Shown: positions 18,229 to 26,753, numbered from the stretch's first letter. The stretch: 64,000 nt of DNA from Bradyrhizobium sp. CCGUVB4N (GCF_024199945.1 NZ_JANADP010000001.1:3906001-3970000), one strand, 5' to 3'. Notes: generated by a model from the sequence alone, not told the origin. Made by a program: numbers and translations.

Positions 18229-19178
18229 CCTCAGCAACCACAGCCCATTCCGTCGTCGAGCCGTCGGCCACCACGCGACGCTTTGCCGGTTCACTCGTCG
18301 TGCTCTATGCCGTCATCACCATGATCCCGTTGGTCTGGATCATGCTCACCGCGTTCAAGTCGCCGGATGATGCGATCTCCTATCCGCCAAAAGTGTTGTT
18401 CAAGCCGTCGCTCGAAGGCTTCTGCAACCTGTTCACGACCCGCTCGCGCCAGACGCCGGAGTTCATCCGCTCGCTGGGACCGCCGCAGGGGATGTGCGAC
18501 AGCATCGCGCGCAGCCGCAACATGGTGGTCGCGGGCCCCTCGAACTATGTGCCGCGCTTCGTCAATTCGCTGATCATCGCGTTCGGATCGACGGTACTTG
18601 CCGTCGCGCTCGGCACCTTGTCGGCCTACGGCTTTTCGCGGTTCCGTGTGCCCCTGAAGGACGATCTGCTGTTCTTCATCCTGTCGACCCGGATGATGCC
18701 GCCGATTGCGGTCGCGATCCCGATCTATCTGATGTACCGCACCATCGGATTGTCGGATACGCGACTCGGCATGATCCTGCTCTACACCTCGGTCAACGTC
18801 TCGCTCGCAGTGTGGCTGCTCAAGGGGTTCATCGACGAAATCCCGCGTGAGTACGAGGAGGCGGCGATGATCGACGGATATACCCGCTTTCAGGCCTTCG
18901 TGAAGGTGGTGCTGCCGCAGGCCACTACGGGAATCGCGGCAACCGCAATCTTCTGCCTGATCTTCGCCTGGAACGAATACGCCTTCGCGGTGCTTCTCAC
19001 CTCGGGCAACGCGCAGACCGCGCCGCCCTTCATTCCGATCATCATCGGCGAGGGCGGGCAGGACTGGCCCGCAGTGGCCGCCGGTACGACGCTGTTCCTG
19101 GTGCCGATCGTGGTGTTCACGGTGCTTCTGCGCAAGCATCTGCTGCGCGGCATCACCTTTGGAGCCGTCCGCAAATGA
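18225..19178 (+). CDS. ABC transporter permease (MalG type)
   Basis: A 317-residue permease, partner of the preceding one. The EAA loop is EEAAMIDGYTRFQAFVKVVLP. It contains a long periplasmic insert between the first two helices (CNLFTTRSRQTPEF ... GMCDSIARSRN), rich in charged residues. Both its start and its stop overlap neighbouring genes by four bases, so the permeases and the small membrane protein that follows are probably made in fixed ratio. Confidence 0.88.
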   Translation: MTSATTAHSVVEPSATTRRFAGSLVVLYAVITMIPLVWIMLTAFKSPDDAISYPPKVLFKPSLEGFCNLFTTRSRQTPEFIRSLGPPQGMCDSIARSRNMVVAGPSNYVPRFVNSLIIAFGSTVLAVALGTLSAYGFSRFRVPLKDDLLFFILSTRMMPPIAVAIPIYLMYRTIGLSDTRLGMILLYTSVNVSLAVWLLKGFIDEIPREYEEAAMIDGYTRFQAFVKVVLPQATTGIAATAIFCLIFAWNEYAFAVLLTSGNAQTAPPFIPIIIGEGGQDWPAVAAGTTLFLVPIVVFTVLLRKHLLRGITFGAVRK

Positions 19179-19387
19179 GTATCGATGTCACCCCATCCAT
19201 CGCGCGTCGCGGTCTCGCAGACCGCATTCTGCGCCGCGGTCCGCTCGAAGCAGTGGCGACGACGATTATCGCCGCCGGTGTCGTGATGCTGATGCAGCCG
19301 TTGTCGCTGACACTGTATTCTTGGTCGTTTGCGACGACCCTGTTCGGCACGGTGATGTTCACCATCGTGTCAAAGGTTCGGGAGTAG
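19175..19387 (+). CDS. Small two-helix membrane protein of the ABC operon
   Basis: A 70-residue protein I do not recognise. After a basic N-terminus (SIARRGLADRILRRG) it has two hydrophobic stretches, about residues 25-42 and 46-63, joined by a short turn, and ends in KVRE, so it should be an inner-membrane hairpin with both ends in the cytoplasm. Its start overlaps the permease stop (ATGA) and the ATPase gene follows five bases after its stop, so it is almost certainly expressed. The position matches the small GlpU-type membrane protein found in rhizobial glycerol ABC operons, although I cannot show homology. Confidence 0.75.
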   Translation: MSIDVTPSIARRGLADRILRRGPLEAVATTIIAAGVVMLMQPLSLTLYSWSFATTLFGTVMFTIVSKVRE

Positions 19388-19391
19388 GGCG

Positions 19392-20489
19392 ATGGCACAG
19401 ATCAAGGTCGAGTCGCTCGACAAATCCTTCGGTGCGTTTCATGCGGTCAAGTCCGCCAGCTTCACGGTCGAGGACGGCCAGTTCCTCTGCCTGCTCGGAC
19501 CGTCCGGCTGCGGCAAGACCACGACGCTCCGCATGATTGCCGGCCTGGAGCTGCCGACATCAGGCACCATCCGGCTCGATGGCGAAGACGTGACGATGAA
19601 CCGCGCATCGGCGCGCGACATCGCCTTCGTGTTCCAGCTCTTCGCGCTCTATCCGCACATGAATGTCCACCGCAATATCGGCTTTCCCTTGAAATGCGAA
19701 GGGATCAGTGCCGCCGAGCGCGACCGGCGGGTCGTCGAGGCCGCGCGCATCCTGCGGATCTCCCATCTCCTCGATCGATCGGTATCGGGACTTGCCGGCG
19801 GCGACCGTCAGCGTGTCGCGCTTGGACGAGCGATCGTGCGCAAGCCGAAATGTTTTCTGATGGACGAGCCGCTCGGCGCACTCGATACCGAGATGCGGGA
19901 GGCCATGATTCACGAGCTGCGGTCTCTACATGATCGGCTGGGTGCGACGACCGTCTATGTTACGCATGACCAGCTCGAGGCCATGGCGATGGCCGACAGG
20001 ATCGCGGTGATGAACAACGGCGTCGTCGAGCAGGTCGCAAGCCCGCGCGACATCTATGACCGGCCGGCTTCGCTGTTCGTCGCGGATTTCATCGGCTCGC
20101 CGCCCATGAATTTCCTCCCGTTCCGCGGAGGCCTGCAGACAGGCGCAGACGCGATTAGGCTAGGCGAGCGAGACGTTGCCATTCCAGCTGCGCGCGAGGC
20201 GATGGCGGAAAGCGAGCTCGTGCTCGGGGTACGGCCAGAGCACGTGCGCTTCACCGATCGCGGCATGGTCCGCGGCGAGGTCTATGGGACGGAATATCTC
20301 GGCACGACGCAGATCGTGACCGTGACGACGCATTACGGCGCACTCAAGGCCCGCTCACCCAGCAGCAGATCGTTCCGGACCGGCGAGACTGTCGGGCTCG
20401 ACTTCCGGCCCGATACGCTGTCGATCTTCGACAAGGCATCGGGCCGGGCGATTCGCACCGCGCTGCATGAAGGAGGCACGCATGGCTGA
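19392..20489 (+). CDS. ABC transporter ATPase with atypical signature motif
   Basis: A 365-residue MalK-type ATPase. Walker A is GPSGCGKTT, Walker B region FLMDEPLGALD, and the H-loop VTHDQ is intact. The signature reads LAGGDRQR instead of the usual LSGGQ(Q/R)QR, so two core positions differ. The C-terminal regulatory domain (LVLGVRPEHVRF) is present. With the next gene it forms an unlike ATPase pair, as in the GlpS/GlpT pair of rhizobial glycerol transporters. Its 3' end overlaps the next gene by eight bases. Confidence 0.9.
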   Translation: MAQIKVESLDKSFGAFHAVKSASFTVEDGQFLCLLGPSGCGKTTTLRMIAGLELPTSGTIRLDGEDVTMNRASARDIAFVFQLFALYPHMNVHRNIGFPLKCEGISAAERDRRVVEAARILRISHLLDRSVSGLAGGDRQRVALGRAIVRKPKCFLMDEPLGALDTEMREAMIHELRSLHDRLGATTVYVTHDQLEAMAMADRIAVMNNGVVEQVASPRDIYDRPASLFVADFIGSPPMNFLPFRGGLQTGADAIRLGERDVAIPAAREAMAESELVLGVRPEHVRFTDRGMVRGEVYGTEYLGTTQIVTVTTHYGALKARSPSSRSFRTGETVGLDFRPDTLSIFDKASGRAIRTALHEGGTHG

Positions 20490-21489
20490 GGTCGAGATCA
20501 ACGCGGTCTCCAAGGCGTTCGGCAAGACGCAAGCCTTGAGCGATCTGTCGCTGACCATTGGTGATGGCGAATTCGTCGCGTTGCTCGGGCCGACAGGCGC
20601 CGGCAAGACCACGGCCTTGCGCTTGATCGCCGGATTGGAGCAGCCGGACAGCGGTTCGATCCGGATCGATGGGCGCGACGTCACCGGCGATGCGCCGGCC
20701 GACCGCGACGTCGCCTTTGTCTTCCAGCAATATTCGCTGTATCCGCATCTGACCGTGTTCGAGAACATGGCCTTCGCGTTGCGCGCGCCGACCCGCCGCG
20801 TGCCGGAGGCGGATATCCGCGCGAAAGTGCAGGAGGTGGCGCGCCTGCTTCACATCGAAACCAAGCTGGACAACAAGGCGACGCAGCTGTCGGGCGGACA
20901 GATGCAGCGCGTCGCGATCGGTCGCGCCCTGGTCCGTTCGCCCTCGATCTATCTGATGGACGAGCCGCTCTCCTCGCTGGATGCCAAGCTTCGCGGCGAG
21001 CTGCGCCTCGAGCTCAAGCGGATCCAGGTCGATCTCGGCGCGACGATCCTCTATGTCACCCACGACCAGACCGAAGCGATGACCATGGCCTCGCGCATTG
21101 GCGTGATCGAAGGCGGACGGCTGATGCAGATCGGCACGCCGCGCGAGATCTACGAGAACCCGATCAATGCGCATGTCGCAGCAAGGCTGGGCCAGCCAAC
21201 GATCAATCTGCTGCCGGCCGCCCTGTTCGGCGGTGCCCCGGCCGGCGCCGAGACGGTCGGCGCGCGGACTGAGCACCTGACGATTGCGCGCGGCGGTGGT
21301 GACGTGTCGGCGACCGTCAAGCGGATCGAACATCTCGGCGACCAGAGCCATCTCCATCTCGACCTCGCCGGCCGGCCGGTCGTGACCCTGGCGGATCCCG
21401 AGGCGGGCTTCGGCGCCGGAGATATGGTGTCGCTCCGTCTGAACAGACCGCTGTTTTTCGATGCGAAGGGCTGGAGGGTAGCGGCATGA
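20482..21489 (+). CDS. ABC transporter ATPase (canonical partner)
   Basis: A 335-residue MalK-type ATPase with Walker A GPTGAGKTT, signature LSGGQMQRVAIGRAL, Walker B YLMDEPLSSLD and H-loop VTHDQ, all canonical. AAGGAGG at 20470-20476 sets ATG 20482 as the start rather than the in-frame ATG 20467, which lies before that site. The stop overlaps the dhaL start (ATGA), joining the transporter to the kinase genes in one transcript. Confidence 0.9.
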   Translation: MAEVEINAVSKAFGKTQALSDLSLTIGDGEFVALLGPTGAGKTTALRLIAGLEQPDSGSIRIDGRDVTGDAPADRDVAFVFQQYSLYPHLTVFENMAFALRAPTRRVPEADIRAKVQEVARLLHIETKLDNKATQLSGGQMQRVAIGRALVRSPSIYLMDEPLSSLDAKLRGELRLELKRIQVDLGATILYVTHDQTEAMTMASRIGVIEGGRLMQIGTPREIYENPINAHVAARLGQPTINLLPAALFGGAPAGAETVGARTEHLTIARGGGDVSATVKRIEHLGDQSHLHLDLAGRPVVTLADPEAGFGAGDMVSLRLNRPLFFDAKGWRVAA

Positions 21490-22100
21490 GCCTTGATCGG
21501 GTAGCCAGGGAAAGACTGGTGCGAGCGCTGGCAGGAGCCGTGATTGAACACGCGGACGAATTGACGAGCCTCGACCAGGCGATCGGCGATGGGGATCACG
21601 GGCTGAACATGAAGCGCGGTTTCGAGGCGGTGCTGGCGACATTGCCGGGCCTTGCCGACAAGTCGCTCCCGGAGATGCTGAAGGCGATCGGAATGACCCT
21701 GGTCATGAAGGTCGGCGGCGCCTCGGGGCCGCTGGTCGGGACCTTCTTCATGGAACTGGGCAAGGCGCTTCCGGAGCAGCCGAGCCGGGCCGATCTCGTC
21801 GCGGCGACGGAGAAAGCGATCGAGGCCGTCAAGGCGCGCGGCCGTTCCGAGGCAGGGCAGAAGACGCTGCTGGATGTCCTGGTGCCGGTTCACGCCGTGT
21901 TGGCGGGAGGCGGCGATGCCAGGGCGATCGCGGCGGAGGCCGTGCAAGCGGCTGATCGTACCACGCCGATGCAAGCGATTCGCGGTCGCGCGTCGTTTCT
22001 CGGGGAACGCTCCATCGGTCATATGGACCCGGGCTCGCGCTCGGCGTCCCTTCTGATCGGCGCAGCAGTTGAGACACTGGAGTTTGAGGTCAATACATGA
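21486..22100 (+). CDS. dhaL: Dihydroxyacetone kinase subunit DhaL (ADP-binding)
   Basis: A 204-residue DhaL. The motif SLDQAIGDGDHGLNMKRG (28-45) carries the aspartates that hold the magnesium-bound nucleotide; DPGSRSASLLI near the C-terminus completes the site. In PTS-type kinases DhaL keeps its ADP, which is rephosphorylated by DhaM, and passes the phosphate to dihydroxyacetone held by DhaK. It follows the ABC ATPase with an ATGA overlap and overlaps dhaM in the same way. Confidence 0.92.
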   Translation: MSLDRVARERLVRALAGAVIEHADELTSLDQAIGDGDHGLNMKRGFEAVLATLPGLADKSLPEMLKAIGMTLVMKVGGASGPLVGTFFMELGKALPEQPSRADLVAATEKAIEAVKARGRSEAGQKTLLDVLVPVHAVLAGGGDARAIAAEAVQAADRTTPMQAIRGRASFLGERSIGHMDPGSRSASLLIGAAVETLEFEVNT

Positions 22101-22483
22101 GCAATGTCGGAATTGTCATCGTGTCGCATTCGCCGAAAATCGCGGAAGGCGCGGCCGATATGGTGCGCCAGATGGTCGGGGATGCCGTGCCGCTGGCCTG
22201 GACCGGCGGGGATGTCGACGGTGGGCTCGGTACGAACGTTGCAGGAATTCTCGAGGCGATCGAGACGGCCTGGTCGCCGGCAGGCGTCGCGATCCTCGTC
22301 GATCTCGGCGGTGCCGAGACCAATTCGGAGATGGCGGTTGAGATGCTCCCCGAAGATCGGCGCGCGCGCGTGCTGGTTTGTAATGCCCCGGTGGTCGAGG
22401 GGGCAGTGATTGCTGCGACCGAATCTTCGGGCGGCTCGTCGCTTGCCGCCGTCAAGCGCAGTGCGGAGGAATTCTATGCATGA
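22097..22483 (+). CDS. dhaM: PTS phosphotransfer subunit DhaM, EIIA domain only
   Basis: A 128-residue mannose-type EIIA. The phosphorylated histidine is His11 in IVIVSHSPKIAEG, and IAILVDLGG-like residues (VAILVDLGGAETNSEMA) form the central strand. In E. coli, DhaM is a three-domain fusion of EIIA, HPr and an Enzyme I fragment; here only EIIA is encoded and the other two functions are the next two genes. It overlaps its neighbours on both sides (four and eight bases). Confidence 0.9.
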   Translation: MSNVGIVIVSHSPKIAEGAADMVRQMVGDAVPLAWTGGDVDGGLGTNVAGILEAIETAWSPAGVAILVDLGGAETNSEMAVEMLPEDRRARVLVCNAPVVEGAVIAATESSGGSSLAAVKRSAEEFYA

Positions 22484-22790
22484 TGCCAACGCCAACCGGG
22501 CGGCCCAGACGTTTGCGCCGCTGACCGCTTCCGCGGTCCTTGTCAATCCGGTCGGCCTGCACGCGCGGCCATCGGTGAAGCTCACGCAGTTGGCAAAGGG
22601 CTTTGCCGCAAAGATCGAAATCGCGCTTGCCGCCGACGGACCCTGGACCGACGCCAAGAGCCCGGTGAAGGTGATGCGTGTGAAAGCACCGCAGGGTGCA
22701 ACGCTGCATTTCCGCGTCGCCGGTCCCGATGGTGACGCGGCGCTCGCAGCCATGCTGGCGCTGGTGCATGATGGTTTCGGCGAGGCGTAA
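22476..22790 (+). CDS. HPr-like phosphocarrier protein
   Basis: A 104-residue HPr with the active-site His29 in NPVGLHARPSVKL and the following SPVKVMRVKAPQGATL region. A 14-residue N-terminal extension precedes the domain. The position of the regulatory serine (Ser46 in Bacillus HPr) is not preserved in an obvious form, since the sequence reads AKSPVKVMRV. The start at 22476 follows CGGAGGA and overlaps the dhaM end by eight bases. It should relay phosphate from the adjacent Enzyme I to DhaM. Confidence 0.9.
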   Translation: MHDANANRAAQTFAPLTASAVLVNPVGLHARPSVKLTQLAKGFAAKIEIALAADGPWTDAKSPVKVMRVKAPQGATLHFRVAGPDGDAALAAMLALVHDGFGEA

Positions 22791-22794
22791 AGTC

Positions 22795-24393
22795 GTGGGC
22801 GAGATCCATCTCACCGGCCATCCTGCTTCGCCTGGCCTCGCCATCGGCCCGGTCGCCGTGCTGACGAGCGCTGTGGCGAGCAGGGTGACCAAGGGTGATC
22901 CCGCGCAGGAGGCCGCGGCGCTGAAGGCGGCGATCGATGGGGCAGCCGCAGAGCTCGCCGAACTGATCGCGACGGTTCATGGCGAGGCAGCGGAGATCCT
23001 GGAATTCCAGGTCGCGATGCTGGGTGACGATGCGCTTTCGGAGGGAGCTTACGAAGCCATTGCGGGCGGCACGGCTGCCGATGAGGCTTGGTGCGCAGCG
23101 CTGGACGTGGAGATTGCGGGCTATCGCGCCGCGGATGAGGAATATTTCAGGGCTCGTGCTGCCGATCTGGTCGACATTCGCGATCGCGTGCTTGCGGGTT
23201 TGAACGGCGCGGATCAGGTCGCAAGGATCTCCGGCGATTCCGTCGTCACGGGCGATGATATTTCGCCGTCGACATTCCTGGCAGTCGACTGGACCCGCGG
23301 TGGCGCCATTGCGCTCGCGAGCGGATCGCCGTCGTCGCACGTCGCGATGCTCGCGCGATCGCGCGGCGCTCCCATGGTGGTCGGACTGGGTCCATTGCCA
23401 TGGAACGGACAGCCGCCGTCGCTGGCGCTTGTCGACGGCGATACCGGCACCGTGATTTTCGATCCCCAGCCCGAAACGCGCCGCCTGTTCGAGCACCGCA
23501 TGGCGGCGGCGAATGCAGCGCAGATCGCTGCCGACGCGGGCCGCCTCAAGCCGGCCGTGACGGCCGACGGCCGGCGCATCGCCGTCCTTCTCAACGTCGC
23601 GGCGCCCGAAGATGTCGAAGGCCTCGATCCCGCTATTTGCGACGGCATCGGACTCGTGCGGACCGAATTTCTGTTCGAGGGATCGAGGGGCCTGCCCGGT
23701 GAGGATGCGCAATACGCGGTCTATCGACGCATTCTCGAATGGGCTGCGGGGCGGCCGGTGACGATCCGCACGCTCGATGCCGGCGGTGACAAGCCAATTG
23801 CCGGCCTGACGGTCGATAGCGAGCGCAATCCGTTTCTGGGCCTGCGCGGGATCCGGCTCTCGCTTGCGCGGCCGGAGGTGTTTCGCGTGCAGTTGCGGGC
23901 GCTGTGTCGTGCGGCCGTCCATGGCACGTTGAAGGTGATGTTGCCGATGATTGCGGTCCCCGCCGAGCTCGATCGTGCCAACGCCATGCTGGATGCGGAG
24001 TTTGCGATGCTGACGGCAGAAGGCATCGCCTGCGCGCGGCCACCGCTCGGCATCATGGTCGAGGTCCCGGCGGCAGCGCTCTGCGCGGAGGATTTTGGCG
24101 CTGCATTTTATTCCATCGGGTCGAACGACCTGACCCAATATACGATGGCTGCGGCGCGCGACATCGGCGCTGTCGCCGACCTCAACGATGCCGGTCATCC
24201 CGCGGTGCTGGCGCTGATCGCGCGGACCGTCGAGGCCGGGCGCAAGCGCGGCGTCGAGGTCTCGCTCTGCGGCGATGCGGCGGCCGATACGCGCTTGACG
24301 AAAGCGCTACTGGCGACAGGCCTGACGACGCTCTCGGTCTCGCCGATTGCGGTGGCGCGGCTCAAGGCTGCCATCGCCGGGGTGACCGCATGA
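22795..24393 (+). CDS. PTS Enzyme I (PEP-protein phosphotransferase), Dha-dedicated
   Basis: A full-length Enzyme I of about 532 residues. The phosphohistidine is His182 in SPSSHVAMLARSRGAP; PEP-binding blocks follow (GLVRTEFLFEG, RTLDAGGDKP, GLRGIRLSL, GIMVEVPAAA, SIGSNDLTQYTMA), and Cys492 sits in SLCGDAAAD. It has no N-terminal GAF domain, so it is not the nitrogen-PTS PtsP. GTG 22795 is preferred because GAGG lies about ten bases upstream, just after the HPr stop; ATG 22771 inside the HPr gene is the alternative. The stop overlaps the next start (ATGA). Confidence 0.92.
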   Translation: MGEIHLTGHPASPGLAIGPVAVLTSAVASRVTKGDPAQEAAALKAAIDGAAAELAELIATVHGEAAEILEFQVAMLGDDALSEGAYEAIAGGTAADEAWCAALDVEIAGYRAADEEYFRARAADLVDIRDRVLAGLNGADQVARISGDSVVTGDDISPSTFLAVDWTRGGAIALASGSPSSHVAMLARSRGAPMVVGLGPLPWNGQPPSLALVDGDTGTVIFDPQPETRRLFEHRMAAANAAQIAADAGRLKPAVTADGRRIAVLLNVAAPEDVEGLDPAICDGIGLVRTEFLFEGSRGLPGEDAQYAVYRRILEWAAGRPVTIRTLDAGGDKPIAGLTVDSERNPFLGLRGIRLSLARPEVFRVQLRALCRAAVHGTLKVMLPMIAVPAELDRANAMLDAEFAMLTAEGIACARPPLGIMVEVPAAALCAEDFGAAFYSIGSNDLTQYTMAAARDIGAVADLNDAGHPAVLALIARTVEAGRKRGVEVSLCGDAAADTRLTKALLATGLTTLSVSPIAVARLKAAIAGVTA

Positions 24394-24821
24394 GCGACGA
24401 CGCAGGCGAGGACACAAGCCGGCCGGGCGACAGCAACGTCGCGGACTACAAACTGATCCTGCGGCGGGCCCTCGACAACCGGCCGTCCGGGACGCGGTTG
24501 AAGCTCGCGGCGGCGCTCGGCAAGAACCGCTCCTTCGTCAGCCAGATCACCAATCCGGCCTATCTGGTGCCGATTCCGGCGAAGCATGTCCCCATCATCT
24601 TCGAGGTCTGCCATCTCGCCGGTGCCGAGCGTGCGGCTTTCCTCGAAGCCTATGGTCGCGCACATCCGGGACGGTTGCGCGGCGCCCATCGCGAGGCGCG
24701 CACCCGCGTCGTGACCGTGACGGTGCCCGATCTCGGTGACGACAAGAAGAATCGCGCGCTCGAGCAGCTCATTGTCGACTTCGCTGCCCAGCTCGCACGC
24801 TACGCCGAAAGCATCGGCTGA
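24390..24821 (+). CDS. Small putative helix-turn-helix protein in the Dha operon
   Basis: A 143-residue protein I do not recognise by name. Residues about 34-56 (GTRLKLAAALGKNRSFVSQI) read as a helix-turn-helix of the lambda-repressor type, and the segment after it (HVPIIFEVCHLAGAERAAFLEAY) looks like the remaining helices of that fold. The C-terminal part contains a strand-like VVTVTVPDLG and a final amphipathic helix that could dimerise. It is coupled to Enzyme I by an ATGA overlap and precedes dhaK by 38 bases, so it may sense or regulate the Dha pathway; this is inference. Confidence 0.7.
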   Translation: MSDDAGEDTSRPGDSNVADYKLILRRALDNRPSGTRLKLAAALGKNRSFVSQITNPAYLVPIPAKHVPIIFEVCHLAGAERAAFLEAYGRAHPGRLRGAHREARTRVVTVTVPDLGDDKKNRALEQLIVDFAAQLARYAESIG

Positions 24822-24859
24822 CGAATTGTGACTGCAAAAAAGATAACCGGGAGGACGCC

Positions 24860-25849
24860 ATGAAAAAGCTGATCAACAGCACGGATGCGGTGCTCGAAGA
24901 GAGTCTCGACGGATTGGCTGCGGCGCATGCCGATATCCTGCTGCTCGGTGCCGACAGGAAGTTCGTGCGCCGCCGCACCCTGAAGCCGGGCAAGGTCGCG
25001 CTGATCTCGGGCGGCGGCTCGGGACACGAGCCGCTCCATGCGGGCTTCGTCGGTCACGGCATGCTCGATGCCGCCTGTCCGGGCCAGGTCTTCACCTCGC
25101 CGACGCCGGATCAGATGATCGAGGCGGCCGAGGCCGTCGACACCGGGGCAGGCGTGCTCTTCATCGTCAAGAACTACGAAGGCGATGTGATGAATTTCAC
25201 CATGGCCGCTGAGATGGCCGGACGCGAGATCGCCAGCGTGGTGACCAACGACGACGTCGCGGTCGAGAAATCGACCTACACGACCGGTCGTCGCGGTGTT
25301 GCAGGCACGCTGATCGTGGAAAAGATGGTCGGTGCCGCGGCCGAAAAAGGCATGCCGCTTGCCGCGCTCAAGACGCTCGGCGATGACGTGAATCGGCGCA
25401 CACGCTCGATGGGCGTGGCACTCCTGCCGTGCACCGTGCCGGCAGCGGGCCGGCCGAATTTCACCCTGGCCGATAATGAAATGGAAATGGGTGTCGGCAT
25501 TCACGGCGAGCCGGGTCGCCGCAGGGTGCCGCTGGCGTCCGCCGATGCCATCGCTGCCGAGATGCTCAATGCGATCCTGGGTGATCTTGCGCCGAGCAAG
25601 GGCAGCGAGGTTCTGCTTCTGGTCAACGGGTTCGGCGCAACGCCACTGATCGAACTCTATCTGATGGTCAATAGCGCCAAGCGCATTCTGGACGGGGCGG
25701 GGATCACGGCGACACGTTTCTTGACCGGTTCCTATGTGACGTCCCTGGATATGGCGGGTGCCTCCATCACTGTCTCGGTGCTCGATGGCCAGTCGAAAGA
25801 ATTGTGGGATGCCCAGGTGCATACCGCGGCGCTACGCTGGGGTATCTGA
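24860..25849 (+). CDS. dhaK: Dihydroxyacetone kinase subunit DhaK (substrate-binding)
   Basis: A 329-residue DhaK. The glycine loop GGGSGHEPLH (51-60) includes His56, Asp109 lies in NYEGDVMNF, and His215 in GVGIHGEPG is the residue expected to bind dihydroxyacetone covalently; these align with His56, Asp109 and His218 of the E. coli enzyme. GGGAGG precedes ATG 24860. It is the last gene of the operon. The product, dihydroxyacetone phosphate, enters glycolysis directly. Confidence 0.95.
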   Translation: MKKLINSTDAVLEESLDGLAAAHADILLLGADRKFVRRRTLKPGKVALISGGGSGHEPLHAGFVGHGMLDAACPGQVFTSPTPDQMIEAAEAVDTGAGVLFIVKNYEGDVMNFTMAAEMAGREIASVVTNDDVAVEKSTYTTGRRGVAGTLIVEKMVGAAAEKGMPLAALKTLGDDVNRRTRSMGVALLPCTVPAAGRPNFTLADNEMEMGVGIHGEPGRRRVPLASADAIAAEMLNAILGDLAPSKGSEVLLLVNGFGATPLIELYLMVNSAKRILDGAGITATRFLTGSYVTSLDMAGASITVSVLDGQSKELWDAQVHTAALRWGI

Positions 25850-25979
25850 TGGACGGAAAGTTCAATCATCCACGACGATAGGATAATCCCCAAGCTCGCA
25901 ATGCGGCCGTCGGTCAAGCAGCTTGCCCCGCAGATGCCATCGGTGGAGTGTAGGCCTGAAGCGCCCAGAGGAGCACCGC

Positions 25980-26753
25980 ATGGCAATCGTTTTCATCACT
26001 GGCAGCACCGACGGGCTTGGCCGGGCGGCGGCGCAATCGCTCCTCGACCAAGGTCACCGCGTGGTGCTGCACGCACGTTCGGCCGATCGCGCCGCGGCGC
26101 TCGAAGAGCTCGCCCCTCGCGCTGAGGCTGTTGTGATCGGCGATCTCCACAACGGCACCGAGACCAGGAGCATCGCGGATCAGGTGAACGCGATCGGGCG
26201 CATGGATGCCGTCATTCACAACGCCGGTATCTACACGCAGCCGAATCGAGGTTCGACTCTGGAAGGCCATGCGAGCACATTGGCGATCAACACCGTTGCG
26301 CCCTACATATTGACGGCGCTGATCGAGCGCCCCGCCAGATTGGTCTATCTCAGCAGCGGCTTGCATCGCGGCGGGGAGGGGTCGCTGAATGATCTCGACT
26401 GGACCAAGAGGTCCTGGGGTCCCGCAAAGGCTTATGCCGAGAGCAAGCTTCACGTCGTTGCGCTTGCGTTCGCGCTGGCGCGACGTTGGCCGCAGGTCCT
26501 GAGCAACGCGGTTGATCCCGGCTGGGCGCGCACAAGGATGGGCGGCTCAGGCGCCCCGGTCGATATCGCGACTGGACAGAAGACACAAACCTGGTTGGCC
26601 GTAAGCAAAGACCCCGCCGCGTTGGTCAGTGGTCGCTATTGGCATAATTTACAGGAGCAGCAGCCGGCCAGCGAAGCAACGGACGCCGGGTTTCAGGACG
26701 CTCTGGTCGGCAGGCTGCGCGAGCTGACTGGCGTCGCGCTGCCCGGGTCGTAG
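25980..26753 (+). CDS. Short-chain dehydrogenase/reductase
   Basis: A 257-residue SDR with TGSTDGLGRA near the N-terminus (cofactor loop, unusual TGSxDGLG spacing), VIHNAGIY, and the Tyr-x3-Lys catalytic pair in AKAYAESKLHV. It resembles the retinol dehydrogenase/protochlorophyllide reductase-like branch, which keeps NDLDW near the active site. Ribosome-binding site AGAGGAG precedes ATG 25980. Its last 61 bases overlap, in antisense, the 3' end of the convergent lacI-type gene. Substrate unknown. Confidence 0.85.
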   Translation: MAIVFITGSTDGLGRAAAQSLLDQGHRVVLHARSADRAAALEELAPRAEAVVIGDLHNGTETRSIADQVNAIGRMDAVIHNAGIYTQPNRGSTLEGHASTLAINTVAPYILTALIERPARLVYLSSGLHRGGEGSLNDLDWTKRSWGPAKAYAESKLHVVALAFALARRWPQVLSNAVDPGWARTRMGGSGAPVDIATGQKTQTWLAVSKDPAALVSGRYWHNLQEQQPASEATDAGFQDALVGRLRELTGVALPGS

